NCBI GenBank assembly: GCA_035623075.1
Contig: DASPUC010000030.1
Location: 1-64,000, forward strand
Direction: 5' to 3'
From: Nitrospiraceae bacterium
GTDB taxonomy: Bacteria > Nitrospirota > Nitrospiria > Nitrospirales > Nitrospiraceae
DNA: 64,000 bases
In this document: positions 41,851-51,004 of the stretch, piece after piece
How the letters are laid out: each line of letters opens with the position of its first letter
Numbering within the stretch: position 1 is the stretch's first letter
Program-made: the position numbers and the translations under genes
Notes under the pieces: generated by a model
The model's database searches: none
Told to the model about the DNA's origin: nothing
What the model saw: the letters and a program-made list of their open reading frames with translations, nothing else

Positions 41851-42819
41851 ATGACGAGTAAACAGCCAGTGCCTGCTTCACAGTCCGCAGCCGCTGTAAT
41901 GACTAACCCCCCAGCAATCAAAGATTCTCCAGCAGTCGAACGAGCCCTCAGTCGCAGCAAGTTGTACCTCCTCCTTTCGTGGAGCCTCCTCTATCCGGAG
42001 GACGAAGAATTTCTCGATTACATGCAATGCGGAGAATTCGTCGAAGACGGCCGCGCCGCACTCGATGCGTTGCAGGCTGCACTCGATGGTTTTGGCGGCG
42101 AACGGGCCAAACAGAAGATTGCGCTCTTGCAGAAGCATTTTGACCACATTGAAAAACTCGTCGTCTCGGAGTGTGTGAATTGGCAACTTTCCGACCTGCA
42201 ATCCGAACATCGACGCGTGTTCAGCAATGTGATCACGCTCGACTGTCCGCCTTACGAAACTCTGTTCGGGAACGACCACGTGTTTGCCCAATCGCACGTC
42301 ATGGGCGACATTGCCGGCTTCTACAAGGCGTTCGGCGTAGAATTGTCGAAAGACATTCACGAACGACTGGATCACCTCAGTGTCGAATTCGAATTCATGC
42401 ATTTCCTCGCCTATAAAGAATCTTACTCCCGCTGTCATGACAGCGCAGAGAAAACCCAGATCGTAGTCGATGCCCAGAAGAAATTCGTCAAGAATCACAT
42501 CGGGCGCTGGGTGCCGCTCTTCTGCCGGATGCTGGTGAAGAAGGCTGATTCAGGCCTGTTCAAGATCGTGGCGGACATGACCTCAGACTGGATGGACTTC
42601 GAAGCCGCGTTTTTAAACGTAACCGCGCAACCCTACTCAGAGGCCGATTATCGGCCTGCCACCTTCAATGCCCCTGAAGGCCAAACGTACGAATGCGGTG
42701 CGCAGGATCAAGGCAACGAACTGAGTCTGTTGCTGAACGAAACGGGTGCACAGAATTTCATGGATCACAAGGACAAAGAGCAAGACAAGGAGGAGGGGGG
42801 GCCGGTCGGAACCGCCTAG
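41851..42819 (+). CDS. TorD/DmsD-family molybdoenzyme chaperone
   Basis: 322 residues, ATG at 41851 with AGGAGA 10 bp upstream. The all-helical TorD pattern is seen in LSRSKLYLLLSWSLLYPEDEEFL, then DCPPYETLFG and a late DHLSVEFEFMHFLAYKE, the last being the family hallmark. Such proteins bind the signal and the apo-form of DMSO-reductase-family enzymes until the molybdenum cofactor is loaded. Longer than usual because of a poorly conserved N-terminus (about 30 residues) and a charged tail. Placed directly before an NxrC-like gene, it is a good candidate for the nitrite oxidoreductase chaperone. Confidence 0.85.
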   Translation: MTSKQPVPASQSAAAVMTNPPAIKDSPAVERALSRSKLYLLLSWSLLYPEDEEFLDYMQCGEFVEDGRAALDALQAALDGFGGERAKQKIALLQKHFDHIEKLVVSECVNWQLSDLQSEHRRVFSNVITLDCPPYETLFGNDHVFAQSHVMGDIAGFYKAFGVELSKDIHERLDHLSVEFEFMHFLAYKESYSRCHDSAEKTQIVVDAQKKFVKNHIGRWVPLFCRMLVKKADSGLFKIVADMTSDWMDFEAAFLNVTAQPYSEADYRPATFNAPEGQTYECGAQDQGNELSLLLNETGAQNFMDHKDKEQDKEEGGPVGTA

Positions 42820-42913
42820 CTGGTTGAGTCTTTATCGTGTCGCGGATTTTTTCTTTGCAGGCAGTCATACATTGGTTGGTGTTTAATCTTTTAATAGAGG
42901 AGGGTATAGTCAC

Positions 42914-43864
42914 ATGAGAGTAGTGCAGACACACAACAAGCATGTGGTGTTTGGCATTCTTCTCTCTGCGTTGATCGTCGGCGTGATGTTGACGATCGGG
43001 CAGGTACCGTTGGCCGTCAGCCAACCGGTGACCATTCCGGCGAAGACCGTCAAGGGGCCGATCCCGATGGATGGCGCGAACCCGGTTTGGGAGAGCGTCC
43101 CGGGCGTGATCGTGCCGCTCAGCGGCCAGCTGATTACCACGCCAATGCATCCGAACATCTCCGTGAAATCGGTGTTTGTGAAGGCGATGACCAACGGCAA
43201 AGAGGTCGGGTTGCGTCTGGAATGGAATGACCAGACCAAGAATGATACAACCATTGGTCCGCAGGACTTCCGCGACCAGGTTGCCATCATGTTCCCGGTC
43301 AATACCTCTGGTGCGCCACCGTTCCAATGCATGGGCCAATCCGGCGGGACCACCAACATTTGGCGGTGGAACGCGGAGTGGCAGAAGGATCTCGGTAAGG
43401 ACAGCGCCGGGATTTGGGACGTCGACGATCAATATCCCGGGATTTTCTGGGACTATTACTTTGAAGAGCCTGCGGGCGGTGTGACCTATCCGGATCGGAT
43501 TGGGCGCAGCCTCGGACCCTTCAATCCCGGAATCTGGTCCGGCAATATCATGTCTGACCCGACGTTGCGCGTGAGCTCGGTCGAGGACCTGAATGCCAAC
43601 GGCTTCAGCACCCTCACGACGCAGGCTCACCAAGACGTAATCGGGAACGGCGTGTGGGAACCGGCAGGATCCGTCAAGGGCGGAGGGTATTCCGGCCCAA
43701 CCTGGCGCGTGGTCGTCAAGCGATCACTGGAGACCGGTGATGCTAACGACGTCCAGCTCAAGGGCGGCATGACGGTACCAATTGCATTCGCCGTATGGGA
43801 TGGTAACAACATCGAGCGTAATGGGATGAAGGCGCTCTCCACCTGGTTCTCGCTCAAGCTATAA
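42914..43864 (+). CDS. nxrC: NxrC-like haem-b protein (ethylbenzene dehydrogenase gamma family), copy 1
   Basis: 316 residues with GAGGAGGG just upstream and a signal peptide ending near AVSQPV. The fold is that of the gamma subunit of ethylbenzene dehydrogenase, selenate reductase and nitrite oxidoreductase: PIPMDGANPVWESVPGVIVP near the N-terminus, FQCMGQ with Met140, and ERNGMKALSTWF with Lys306, the Met/Lys pair that ligates haem b in this family. It would pass electrons from the Fe-S subunit to a periplasmic cytochrome c. No nxrA or nxrB is in the window. The gene symbol is tentative; NxrC is assigned by family and context. Confidence 0.75.
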   Translation: MRVVQTHNKHVVFGILLSALIVGVMLTIGQVPLAVSQPVTIPAKTVKGPIPMDGANPVWESVPGVIVPLSGQLITTPMHPNISVKSVFVKAMTNGKEVGLRLEWNDQTKNDTTIGPQDFRDQVAIMFPVNTSGAPPFQCMGQSGGTTNIWRWNAEWQKDLGKDSAGIWDVDDQYPGIFWDYYFEEPAGGVTYPDRIGRSLGPFNPGIWSGNIMSDPTLRVSSVEDLNANGFSTLTTQAHQDVIGNGVWEPAGSVKGGGYSGPTWRVVVKRSLETGDANDVQLKGGMTVPIAFAVWDGNNIERNGMKALSTWFSLKL

Positions 43865-43928
43865 CGAGCAGACAGGTGGTTGACGAAACCACCTCTCGTC
43901 TCTCGGGACGAGGGCAACAGTAGCTAAG

Positions 43929-43990
43929 AAAATCCCCTGGGGTTGCGGTCGCGCGAGTGACGGTCGATCCCGGGGGATTTCTTTTTTTTT
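43929..43990 (+). terminator. Intrinsic terminator after NxrC-like gene
   Basis: AAATCCCC near 43930 pairs with GGGGATTT ending at 43980 across a GC-rich inner loop that has its own short stem. The right arm is followed by a C and a run of nine T. Confidence 0.85.
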
Positions 43991-43999
43991 CACCTATTT

Positions 44000-44049
44000 T
44001 TGGAGGTAGAGGCATCCCTGTCGATTAAGTGATGCCCTGAAGCCTCCAA
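44000..44049 (+). other. Leader or intergenic stem-loop upstream of radical SAM gene
   Basis: TTGGAGG (44000-44006) pairs with CCTCCAA (44043-44049), and GGCATC (44011-44016) with GATGCC (44031-44036). The nested pairing gives a clear two-part hairpin that lies upstream of the candidate promoter at 44064. It could be an operator-like site. Confidence 0.4.
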
Positions 44050-44063
44050 CGAGACGGTCAGGG

Positions 44064-44093
44064 TTGATTTTCGCGCCTTCCGGAGTGTATAAG
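44064..44093 (+). promoter_or_regulatory. Candidate promoter for radical SAM gene
   Basis: TTGATT (44064-44069) and TATAAG (44088-44093) are 18 bp apart, giving a leader of about 55 nt before the gene at 44155. Confidence 0.4.
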
Positions 44094-44154
44094 CCATGGA
44101 AGGTCTATATCTTAATTTCGTCTTATATTTCATACTGGTCGGTAGAGATTTCCT

Positions 44155-45936
44155 ATGAAAGTGTCTCTGCTTTTTCCCCCTACCTGGCACCCGTCCCAAC
44201 CGTACCTCAGCCTTCCCTCTCTGACCGGATTTCTCAAGCAATCAGGGGTCACGGGTGTCTCCCAGCGGGACCTCGGCATCGAATTGTTGGATCATGTTCT
44301 GACTCGGTCCTATGGAGCTGATCTCTATCAACAGCTGATAGAGAAACGCCGGGCGCTGGACCATGAGCGGACCGGGGAGACAGGGCCAGGAAGTGCGGAG
44401 CATCACGCTCGCATCGTGGAGTCGTTGGACCGGTTCCCCTATTTGATCGATCGGATCGAGCCAGCCAAAGAGACGCTGCGAGGTGAAGGTTTCTATGACA
44501 TGGAGGCCTACCGCGAAAGTCTGTTTCTGATCGATAAATGGCTGGAACTGATTTCCACGCTGTACTTTCCCACCCGCATGACGGTCGTCGACAATCAATT
44601 CAGCACCTATTCCATCTATTCGTCCAAGGATCTGATGACAGTGATCCGGGACGAGAGCCAAAATCCCTATATCAGCCTGTTTCGTGAGTCGTTTCTACCC
44701 TCGATCCTCGGAGGCCATCCCGACTTAATCGGAGTGTCCATTACGGCGACGTCCCAGATCATCCCGGGCCTCACGCTTTGCCGCCTCATCAAGGAACGTG
44801 CACCGGAGGTCCATGTTACGATCGGAGGAAGCATTTTCACCAGGCTCGTGGATAACCTGCGCCGCTGCCAGAATCTCTTTGATTTGACCGACGACATCAT
44901 CGTCTTCGAAGGAGAAACGGCGCTGCTCGAGCTCGTGAATCAACTGGCCGGGAAGAAAGACTTCAGTAAGGTGCCGAACTTGATCTATCGCCAGAACGGC
45001 AAGATCATCGTGAACCAGCCGTTCTATTCGGAGAACGTCAACCAACTCCCGGCCCCCAACTACGACGGCTTTCCACTCAACCGCTATTTATCTCCGGAGC
45101 CGGTTCTGCCGGTCCAATTCTCACGCGGCTGTTACTACAAAGATTGCGCGTTTTGCGCGCTCACCCTGGATCATCAGAACTTCCGCCAAAAGGAACCGGC
45201 CCGCACCGTCGGAGAGTTGGAATGGCTGAAACAGCGTTATGGGGCGCAATTCTTCTTCTTTACCGACGAATGTTTCGCGCTGTCGCCGACCAAGCGGTTG
45301 TGCCAGCAGATGATCGAGCGGCAGCTTGATGTGAAATGGACCTGCGAGATGCGGTTCGAAAAGCATCTGACGCGTGACCTGCTGGCTTCGATGCGGGATG
45401 CCGGATGTCTCAAGATTGTCTTTGGTCTCGAATCGTTCAACCAGCGGATCATGGATTTCATGAAAAAAGGGATCAAACAAGAGTGGGTCCGCCGCATTTC
45501 GGACGACTGTGTCGATCTCGGCATCGCCGTCCATTGTTACATCATCGTGGGATTCCCGACGGAAAAGGAAGAGGAGGCCCTCGAGACGATGAATTTTATC
45601 GTGCAGAACAAGCGGCTCAACGAGTCGTACGGCTTCTCCTGTCAGCCCTGCTTGTTCGATTTGGAGAAGGAAGCTCCGATTATGAGCGACCCCGGCGGAT
45701 ACGGAATTCGTCGGATTATGCGGCCCGCCGCGGAAGATTTGAGTTTAGGATTCTTTTACGAGGTGCAGGAGGGAATGACCCCGGATCAGGCTGAACGGCT
45801 CTACCAGCATGTGTATGAAAAAATCAGTGAGGTCGTATGCGAGTTGCCGTTCAACTATTCGATGGCGGATGGCCTTCTGTACATTGCGCGTGCAAAGGCA
45901 CAGCCGGTGACTGTGGCACAGTCGGCCGGTTCCTAA
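44155..45936 (+). CDS. B12-binding-domain radical SAM protein
   Basis: 593 residues. The N-terminal part (MKVSLLFPPTWHPSQPYLSL) begins like cobalamin-binding radical SAM proteins, with a Rossmann segment later (HPDLIGVSITATSQIIPGL, then VHVTIGGSIFTRL). The radical SAM core starts near 320 with the cluster motif CYYKDCAFC, in which the first spacing is four residues (CX4CX2C) rather than the usual three. FTDECFALSP and GLESFNQRIMDFMKKG follow as normal for the family. The classical cobalamin His motif is not seen. Target unknown; methylation or RiPP-type chemistry is possible. No substrate peptide was recognised nearby. Confidence 0.85.
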   Translation: MKVSLLFPPTWHPSQPYLSLPSLTGFLKQSGVTGVSQRDLGIELLDHVLTRSYGADLYQQLIEKRRALDHERTGETGPGSAEHHARIVESLDRFPYLIDRIEPAKETLRGEGFYDMEAYRESLFLIDKWLELISTLYFPTRMTVVDNQFSTYSIYSSKDLMTVIRDESQNPYISLFRESFLPSILGGHPDLIGVSITATSQIIPGLTLCRLIKERAPEVHVTIGGSIFTRLVDNLRRCQNLFDLTDDIIVFEGETALLELVNQLAGKKDFSKVPNLIYRQNGKIIVNQPFYSENVNQLPAPNYDGFPLNRYLSPEPVLPVQFSRGCYYKDCAFCALTLDHQNFRQKEPARTVGELEWLKQRYGAQFFFFTDECFALSPTKRLCQQMIERQLDVKWTCEMRFEKHLTRDLLASMRDAGCLKIVFGLESFNQRIMDFMKKGIKQEWVRRISDDCVDLGIAVHCYIIVGFPTEKEEEALETMNFIVQNKRLNESYGFSCQPCLFDLEKEAPIMSDPGGYGIRRIMRPAAEDLSLGFFYEVQEGMTPDQAERLYQHVYEKISEVVCELPFNYSMADGLLYIARAKAQPVTVAQSAGS

Positions 45937-46004
45937 GCGGGCGGTGTAGCCCCTCGTGTTCGTCGATTGGGACGATGTGTTAGTCCCATAAGCAGGAGAT
46001 CCTC

Positions 46005-47126
46005 GTGACAGCACTCACAGCGGCCAGCGAACGGGTGACTGGAAAATTGGGGGATCAGACCCTCCTGTTCCAATATACGATCAAGCTGGTGCTACTGATC
46101 TCGTTCCTGGAATTGGTCCTCTACCGCCTCGTGTCACGTCTGGGGATGCATCTCAGCAAATTGGCGGCGGAACACGGATGGATTGTTCCAACGTTTACGG
46201 CGCTCACAGAGATCGGGCAGTGGCTGTTGAATGCAGTGGCGATTTTGCTCTTTCTCGGCCTGGGTGTTGCGATTCTCAACCGATCAGTCGGACGGAGCAT
46301 GAACGGATTCGACAAGATCACGGTTCCCTGTATTGCGCTGTTGCTTCTGTTGACGGTGGGGTTTCTCTTCGTCCAGCCGACGATGCTGGGGTCCTCTCTC
46401 TATAATCTGGTCGCATTGGTGACGCTCATTTGTCTTATGACGGAGTATCTGTCCACACACGAAGAATGGTCTCACCGTGCAATGGGGCTCACGTATCTGT
46501 TCGGGATCGGGGGATGGTTGTATTACCAGATTGTCTCGACGGCGTATAGTTTTCTCGGCACGGTCGCTGCGCCACCCATGGTCTACGAAGCACATCGAGC
46601 CGGCGAGGCCCTCATGGTTCTGTCCAGCATGCTCGTATTCTGGGCGTATGGACAGGGGGTCTCGATTCGCTCGCGCAATCAGCGTCAACGGCACCGCGCC
46701 ATCTGGTTTTGGACCACCGCCGCGTCGATCTTCGTGGGGATGCTGGTTTTGGATTATCTTCTCGACCACTACAATTCAGCGATGGCAGCAAATATCAGAA
46801 GCGGCGCAAGAGGCATCGGGTGGATTTTTCAATTCGGGATGGGGTACACCTTCTACTTGCCGTTTGCATTCTATATGGCCGGGTTGATTTGTTGGTCCTA
46901 TACAGTGATCAAGCTGCTGACCATGGGCCGTCTGGCCGGGTACGGGATCGGTCTGATGTTTATCGCAGGCTATGCACTGTTGTATTCAAACTTGACGCTC
47001 ATGGTCATTCTGGGCGTCATGCTCTTGACGATGGATCGCGTCAAACGAGAGTCGGTGGAATCCGCACCAGCCTCGAGCGCGTCGATGATGGGGACTCCCG
47101 ACACACTGGTGAGCGGACATGTATAA
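46005..47126 (+). CDS. Multi-pass membrane protein of unknown function
   Basis: 373 residues from a GTG with AGGAGATCC upstream. About nine hydrophobic helices, for example LVLLISFLELVLYRLVS, LLLLLTVGFLFVQP and LMFIAGYALLYSNLTLMVIL. His and Arg residues occur in several loops (EHGWIVPTF, THEEWSHRAMG). I do not recognise the family. It lies between the radical SAM and TPR genes and is followed 27 bp later by the latter, so it is probably part of one operon. A role as a membrane subunit for the nearby cytochromes is only a guess. Confidence 0.65.
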   Translation: MTALTAASERVTGKLGDQTLLFQYTIKLVLLISFLELVLYRLVSRLGMHLSKLAAEHGWIVPTFTALTEIGQWLLNAVAILLFLGLGVAILNRSVGRSMNGFDKITVPCIALLLLLTVGFLFVQPTMLGSSLYNLVALVTLICLMTEYLSTHEEWSHRAMGLTYLFGIGGWLYYQIVSTAYSFLGTVAAPPMVYEAHRAGEALMVLSSMLVFWAYGQGVSIRSRNQRQRHRAIWFWTTAASIFVGMLVLDYLLDHYNSAMAANIRSGARGIGWIFQFGMGYTFYLPFAFYMAGLICWSYTVIKLLTMGRLAGYGIGLMFIAGYALLYSNLTLMVILGVMLLTMDRVKRESVESAPASSASMMGTPDTLVSGHV

Positions 47127-47153
47127 TGTAACCGTCTTGGAATAGGATCACGT

Positions 47154-47963
47154 ATGAACGAACCAGCCTCGACTCCTCACGAACCGAGCCCTGCAGCAGT
47201 CGATCCCGGCGATATGCCGCTGGCGCCGGATGAAGAAATCGCCGAACTCGAAAAGATGCTGGCGGCCGAACCGGACGATTTTCAAGCGCGCTGCCGGCTC
47301 GGAGAACTCTATTTCAGCAAGGGAAGGCTGGATGACGCCCTCGTCGAAGTCAAGAAATCCATCGAGATGGCGGAGGGGTTGCGGGCGGAAATGAATCGCT
47401 CACTCGCCATGTACTATTCGAACTTGGGTACGATCTACGCTACGAAGAACATGGCGGACGAGGCCCAAGCCGAGTTCAAACATGCGCTTGAAGTCTTCCC
47501 GCATGACGTGCTTGCCCTGTTCAACCTCGGACGGCTTCATGCGGACAAGAAACAGTACTTGGAGGCCAAGAGCTATTACGAACGCCTCGTGGAAATCACA
47601 CCGGACGATCCGATCGCCTGGTACAACATCGCGGGCGTTTATGTCGAGTTGGATAATCCGCAGGTGTCGGACTACAACACTATCGATATGGCGATTCAGT
47701 GCTATCTCCGCACGCTGGAACTGGACCCGAAGCATCTGGAGGCCAGTTTCAAGCTGATGGATTTAGCACTCAACCATAAAAAGACGGATCTCGCCATCCG
47801 AGTTATGGAAGACGCCGTCGAACAAAATCCGGACGAGCCACTGGCCTACTACAACCTCATCAACGTGTACGACAAGTGCAAGATGTTCGAGCAGGCTGAA
47901 CAGACCAGGCAGCGGCTCAAAGATCGATTTGCAAAACGGGCCAAGGAAAGCGCATCATCTTGA
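47154..47963 (+). CDS. Tetratricopeptide-repeat protein
   Basis: 269 residues, no signal peptide. An acidic, Pro-rich N-terminus precedes about six TPR units with the pattern [22 protein letters not shown] (residues 120-145) and [18 protein letters not shown] arrays mediate protein contacts. It may assist assembly of the respiratory proteins encoded around it. The stop is 23 bp before tatA. Confidence 0.8.
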   Translation: MNEPASTPHEPSPAAVDPGDMPLAPDEEIAELEKMLAAEPDDFQARCRLGELYFSKGRLDDALVEVKKSIEMAEGLRAEMNRSLAMYYSNLGTIYATKNMADEAQAEFKHALEVFPHDVLALFNLGRLHADKKQYLEAKSYYERLVEITPDDPIAWYNIAGVYVELDNPQVSDYNTIDMAIQCYLRTLELDPKHLEASFKLMDLALNHKKTDLAIRVMEDAVEQNPDEPLAYYNLINVYDKCKMFEQAEQTRQRLKDRFAKRAKESASS

Positions 47964-47985
47964 TTTACAGACGGAGGAGTATACC

Positions 47986-48267
47986 ATGTTTGGGAGTCTT
48001 GGTTTCACAGAGTTGATCCTCATTCTTGTCATTGTGTTGATCATTTTCGGAGCGGGCAAGCTGCCGCAACTGGGTGAAGGGATCGGCAAGGCCATTAAGG
48101 GCTTCAAGAAGTCTGTGCACGAAGCCGATGCGATCGAAGCTGAAGCTCAGGCGGCCCAGCAGCAGACGGCGGCCACGCCTCAGCAGGCGATACCGGCTGC
48201 ACCGGCGCCAGCCGCTCCTGTTGTCGAGCAGCATGCCGCGACCGCCCAACCGGCCTCGCGAGGATAG
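47986..48267 (+). CDS. tatA: Sec-independent protein translocase protein TatA
   Basis: 93 residues from the ATG at 47986 with CGGAGGAG upstream. The membrane helix [20 protein letters not shown] followed by the amphipathic helix [15 protein letters not shown] is diagnostic of TatA/E. The tail is Ala/Gln/Pro rich and probably flexible. It is a stand-alone copy without tatB or tatC next to it. In this place it may serve export of a folded, cofactor-loaded enzyme such as NXR. Confidence 0.9.
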   Translation: MFGSLGFTELILILVIVLIIFGAGKLPQLGEGIGKAIKGFKKSVHEADAIEAEAQAAQQQTAATPQQAIPAAPAPAAPVVEQHAATAQPASRG

Positions 48268-48297
48268 GTTCCGGGCCACAAGCGAGGATCGGAAGGT

Positions 48298-49551
48298 ATG
48301 GAAACAGACGTTCAACTCGCGACGGGGTACATCGAAACTTTCGCGGGCAACGGGAAGGCCCGCAGCACCGGAGACGGTAAACGCGCCGTCAAGGCGGGGA
48401 TTCCCTTGCCGCATCACGCCGCGCTCGACAAAGAGGAGCGATGGCTCTATTTTGCCGAGTCCGGATCCGACCGCATCCGACGCATCGATCTCCAGGAAGG
48501 CACACTGCACAATTTCGCCGGCATCGGCGAGACCTGCTATAGCGGGGACGACGGTCCCTGCGGAGAAGCGGGCCTGTACCTTCCGCTCGATCTCGTGTTC
48601 GACTCCCGCAACGATCTCTACGTCTGTGACTCCGGCAGCAATCGAATCCGTAAAATTGACCGCGAGACCGGCATCATCACCACCGTAGTGGGAACCGGGC
48701 AACATGGGTTCAATGGGGACGGTCCCGCACTCGAGATCAACCTGACGTGGCCGGCCGCCATCGCCTTCGACAGCAACGACGTGATGTACATCGCCGACAC
48801 CCAGGCACACCGGGTTCGTCGGTTCGATCCGCGGACGGGTCTGGTCACGACGATTGCCGGCGCGTGGACGGCGGAGGATGATGCCCGCGAACAGCCGCTT
48901 GTGGCCAGGAACCTCGTTGTTCTGTCCGGTGATGCGATCGGAATCGATTTCACCGACGACCACGGCTGGCTGATGCCGGTCTGCTCAGATGGGCTGGACC
49001 TCTCGATGTATCTGGACGACGGCAAGTCGGCTTCGGAGGCGAGGCTCTATGACATTGTGGGGATTGCCGTCAACAGCAAAGGCGATGTCTACGTCGTCGA
49101 CAAAGGCAGCAATCGAGTCCGCAAGATCGACATCCCAAGCGGGATCATTTCGACCGTTGCAGGCGTCTGCCGGTACGGCTTTGACGGCGACAACAAGCCG
49201 GCCACGAAGGCGATGCTCCATGCGCCAGAAGCCGTCGTATTCGACCCCCAGGATAACATGTATATCTCCGATACGATGAACCACCGTGTCCGGCGGGTCG
49301 ATGCCAAGACCGGTGTCATCACCACGGTCGCTGGTAATGGCGACAGCGGCTATGAAGACAAGAACATGGGTGGCTGCGGAGCCGCCCGATTTGTGGCGAA
49401 AGAATCCGCCGGTACGCTGAAACATGGTGATGGCCTGCTCGGCGTCGAGGCGGTGGTGAACTCTCCGGTCGGGCTCGCCCTGGACTCTCAAGGACATCTC
49501 TTTGTCTGCGAACGGGGTGAAAATAAAATTCGTCGCGTGAAGCTCTGGTAG
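48298..49551 (+). CDS. NHL-repeat beta-propeller protein
   Basis: 417 residues, starting 30 bp after tatA. No signal peptide is visible. Repeats of the form FDSRNDLYVCDSGSNRIRKID, GIITTVVGTG and YVVDKGSNRVRKI recur about six times, giving a six-bladed NHL propeller. The words GDG and GFNGDG before each blade are typical of bacterial relatives. Such proteins bind other proteins or ligands, or act as hydrolases; none of the latter's metal residues can be assigned with certainty. It is encoded with NxrC-like and cytochrome genes. Confidence 0.8.
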   Translation: METDVQLATGYIETFAGNGKARSTGDGKRAVKAGIPLPHHAALDKEERWLYFAESGSDRIRRIDLQEGTLHNFAGIGETCYSGDDGPCGEAGLYLPLDLVFDSRNDLYVCDSGSNRIRKIDRETGIITTVVGTGQHGFNGDGPALEINLTWPAAIAFDSNDVMYIADTQAHRVRRFDPRTGLVTTIAGAWTAEDDAREQPLVARNLVVLSGDAIGIDFTDDHGWLMPVCSDGLDLSMYLDDGKSASEARLYDIVGIAVNSKGDVYVVDKGSNRVRKIDIPSGIISTVAGVCRYGFDGDNKPATKAMLHAPEAVVFDPQDNMYISDTMNHRVRRVDAKTGVITTVAGNGDSGYEDKNMGGCGAARFVAKESAGTLKHGDGLLGVEAVVNSPVGLALDSQGHLFVCERGENKIRRVKLW

Positions 49552-49643
49552 CGTCGCCGGCGGTTGTCCCGTTCGGTCTCGCGCCTCGTGTGTGATAGGC
49601 GGAACCTCTCGCGACATAGGCACTGGTCATCCGAGGGCCCTGC

Positions 49644-50474
49644 ATGGTGCGCATGACGACGGCTAACCGTTCTCGTCCCCTCTGGCTCTTCTTTCTCTCC
49701 CTTCTGAGTGTGGCAGGTGTGTTGGGAGGCCTCGGTATTCCTTTGGTAAGTTCAGAGGGTATGATCATCCGGTCGCAGCTCGTTGACGGGGAGTTGCCGA
49801 CAACCCCAGAAGATGCGGCCTGGTCCAAGGTGCCACCGATGACCCTTCCGTTGAGCGGTCAGGTCATCACGAGGCCGGTCTGGCCGGAACCGACCGCCCG
49901 TGCCCTGACCGTGCGGTCGTTGCACAACGGCACCGAGATCGCGTTTCTGCTGGAATGGCAAGACAATACAAAGAACGACCGTCTGACGCCCGGGACCTTT
50001 CGAGACGGGGTCGCGATCGGACTTCCACTCGGCGATGCGCCGGCGTTCTTTTGCATGGGCCAACTTGATCACTACATCAACATTTGGCATTGGAAGGCGG
50101 ACTGGCAGAGCGACATCGATCGACGGGCGGCTCGAGCCGGAGAAAAGAAAAGTGGCGAAGTACGCACGTTCGAAGTCATCCCTCGCCGGATCTCGTCGGT
50201 GGAGGATCTCATCGGCGGCGGGTTCAGTACGCTGACGACGAAAGAAAAGCAGGGACGGGTGCAGGGCAAGGCCACGTGGAAGGACGGTGTCTGGCACGTC
50301 GTCATGCGGCGGCCGCTCTCAAGCGACGAGCAGGAAAACGAAGCCAAGTTGATTCCCGGCCGAATCCAAACGGTGTCGTTTGCAGTCTGGAATGGGGAGA
50401 ACAAGGAGCGGAACGGGCAGAAGGCCGTGGCGCCGTGGTTTCAGCTGGTGATCGATCCGGTTGCGAAACTGTAG
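49644..50474 (+). CDS. NxrC-like haem-b protein, copy 2
   Basis: 276 residues, shorter than copy 1. An N-terminal hydrophobic segment (WLFFLSLLSVAGVLGGLGI) acts as signal or anchor. Conserved family elements are MTLPLSGQVITRPV, FFCMGQ with Met138, the ISSVEDLIGGGFSTLTT stretch and ERNGQKAVAPWF with Lys260. The Met and Lys positions match the haem-b ligands of the gamma family. Compared with copy 1 it lacks an insertion near the middle (residues around 165-210 of copy 1). It lies upstream of a PDZ protein and two pentahaem cytochromes. Confidence 0.75.
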   Translation: MVRMTTANRSRPLWLFFLSLLSVAGVLGGLGIPLVSSEGMIIRSQLVDGELPTTPEDAAWSKVPPMTLPLSGQVITRPVWPEPTARALTVRSLHNGTEIAFLLEWQDNTKNDRLTPGTFRDGVAIGLPLGDAPAFFCMGQLDHYINIWHWKADWQSDIDRRAARAGEKKSGEVRTFEVIPRRISSVEDLIGGGFSTLTTKEKQGRVQGKATWKDGVWHVVMRRPLSSDEQENEAKLIPGRIQTVSFAVWNGENKERNGQKAVAPWFQLVIDPVAKL

Positions 50475-50527
50475 GTTTCTTGGTGTGATGTAAAAAAGTA
50501 CTCGCCGGCATTGGAGGAGAGATCGGT

Positions 50528-50995
50528 TTGACGGATCGACGACAGCAAGCCCTTCGCCACAGGAGGGCTTTTTTTATGTGCGTTGGCCTTTCACTTATTA
50601 TGATGGTGGGAGGAGGTGTGCCCGCTGACGGATGGGCGGCCGACCAGGAACCCATGACGGTCGAAGAGGCGACTCGACTGGGCGAAGAATTCGGGGTCAT
50701 CGTGGGGGAAGTCGATGAAGAGATCCAGAAGGAGTTAAAGCTGCAGCGACCTCAGGGCGTCGCGGTATTTGAGGTAATTGGTAATTCTCGAGCCGATTAT
50801 GCGGGGATTAAGGTGCGATCGGTCATTAAGGAAATCGATAAGAAAGAAATCAAGAACATGATCGACTTCGGGCGATCGATCAAGGTGGCGATGAAGGAAT
50901 GTAACTTTACACTCGGGACCTACGAGCCCGCCGATCCGGGCGATCCGGTCGGGTGGGGTGTCAACTTTCACTTCGTCGGGTGTAAGCGGGATTAG
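50528..50995 (+). CDS. Exported PDZ-domain protein with two possible starts
   Basis: 155 residues from TTG at 50528, preceded by GGAGGAGA with 7 bp spacing. An ATG at 50576 also has AGGAGGG in front. The longer form has a basic N-region (MTDRRQQALRHRR) before the hydrophobic segment and so makes the better signal peptide. A PDZ-like fold follows: VAVFEVIGNSRADYAGIKVR and the later VIKEIDKKEIKNMIDFGRSI. It probably binds a protein partner in the periplasm. It is 9 bp before the first pentahaem cytochrome. Confidence 0.7.
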   Translation: MTDRRQQALRHRRAFFMCVGLSLIMMVGGGVPADGWAADQEPMTVEEATRLGEEFGVIVGEVDEEIQKELKLQRPQGVAVFEVIGNSRADYAGIKVRSVIKEIDKKEIKNMIDFGRSIKVAMKECNFTLGTYEPADPGDPVGWGVNFHFVGCKRD

Positions 50996-51004
50996 GAACG
51001 ATCC

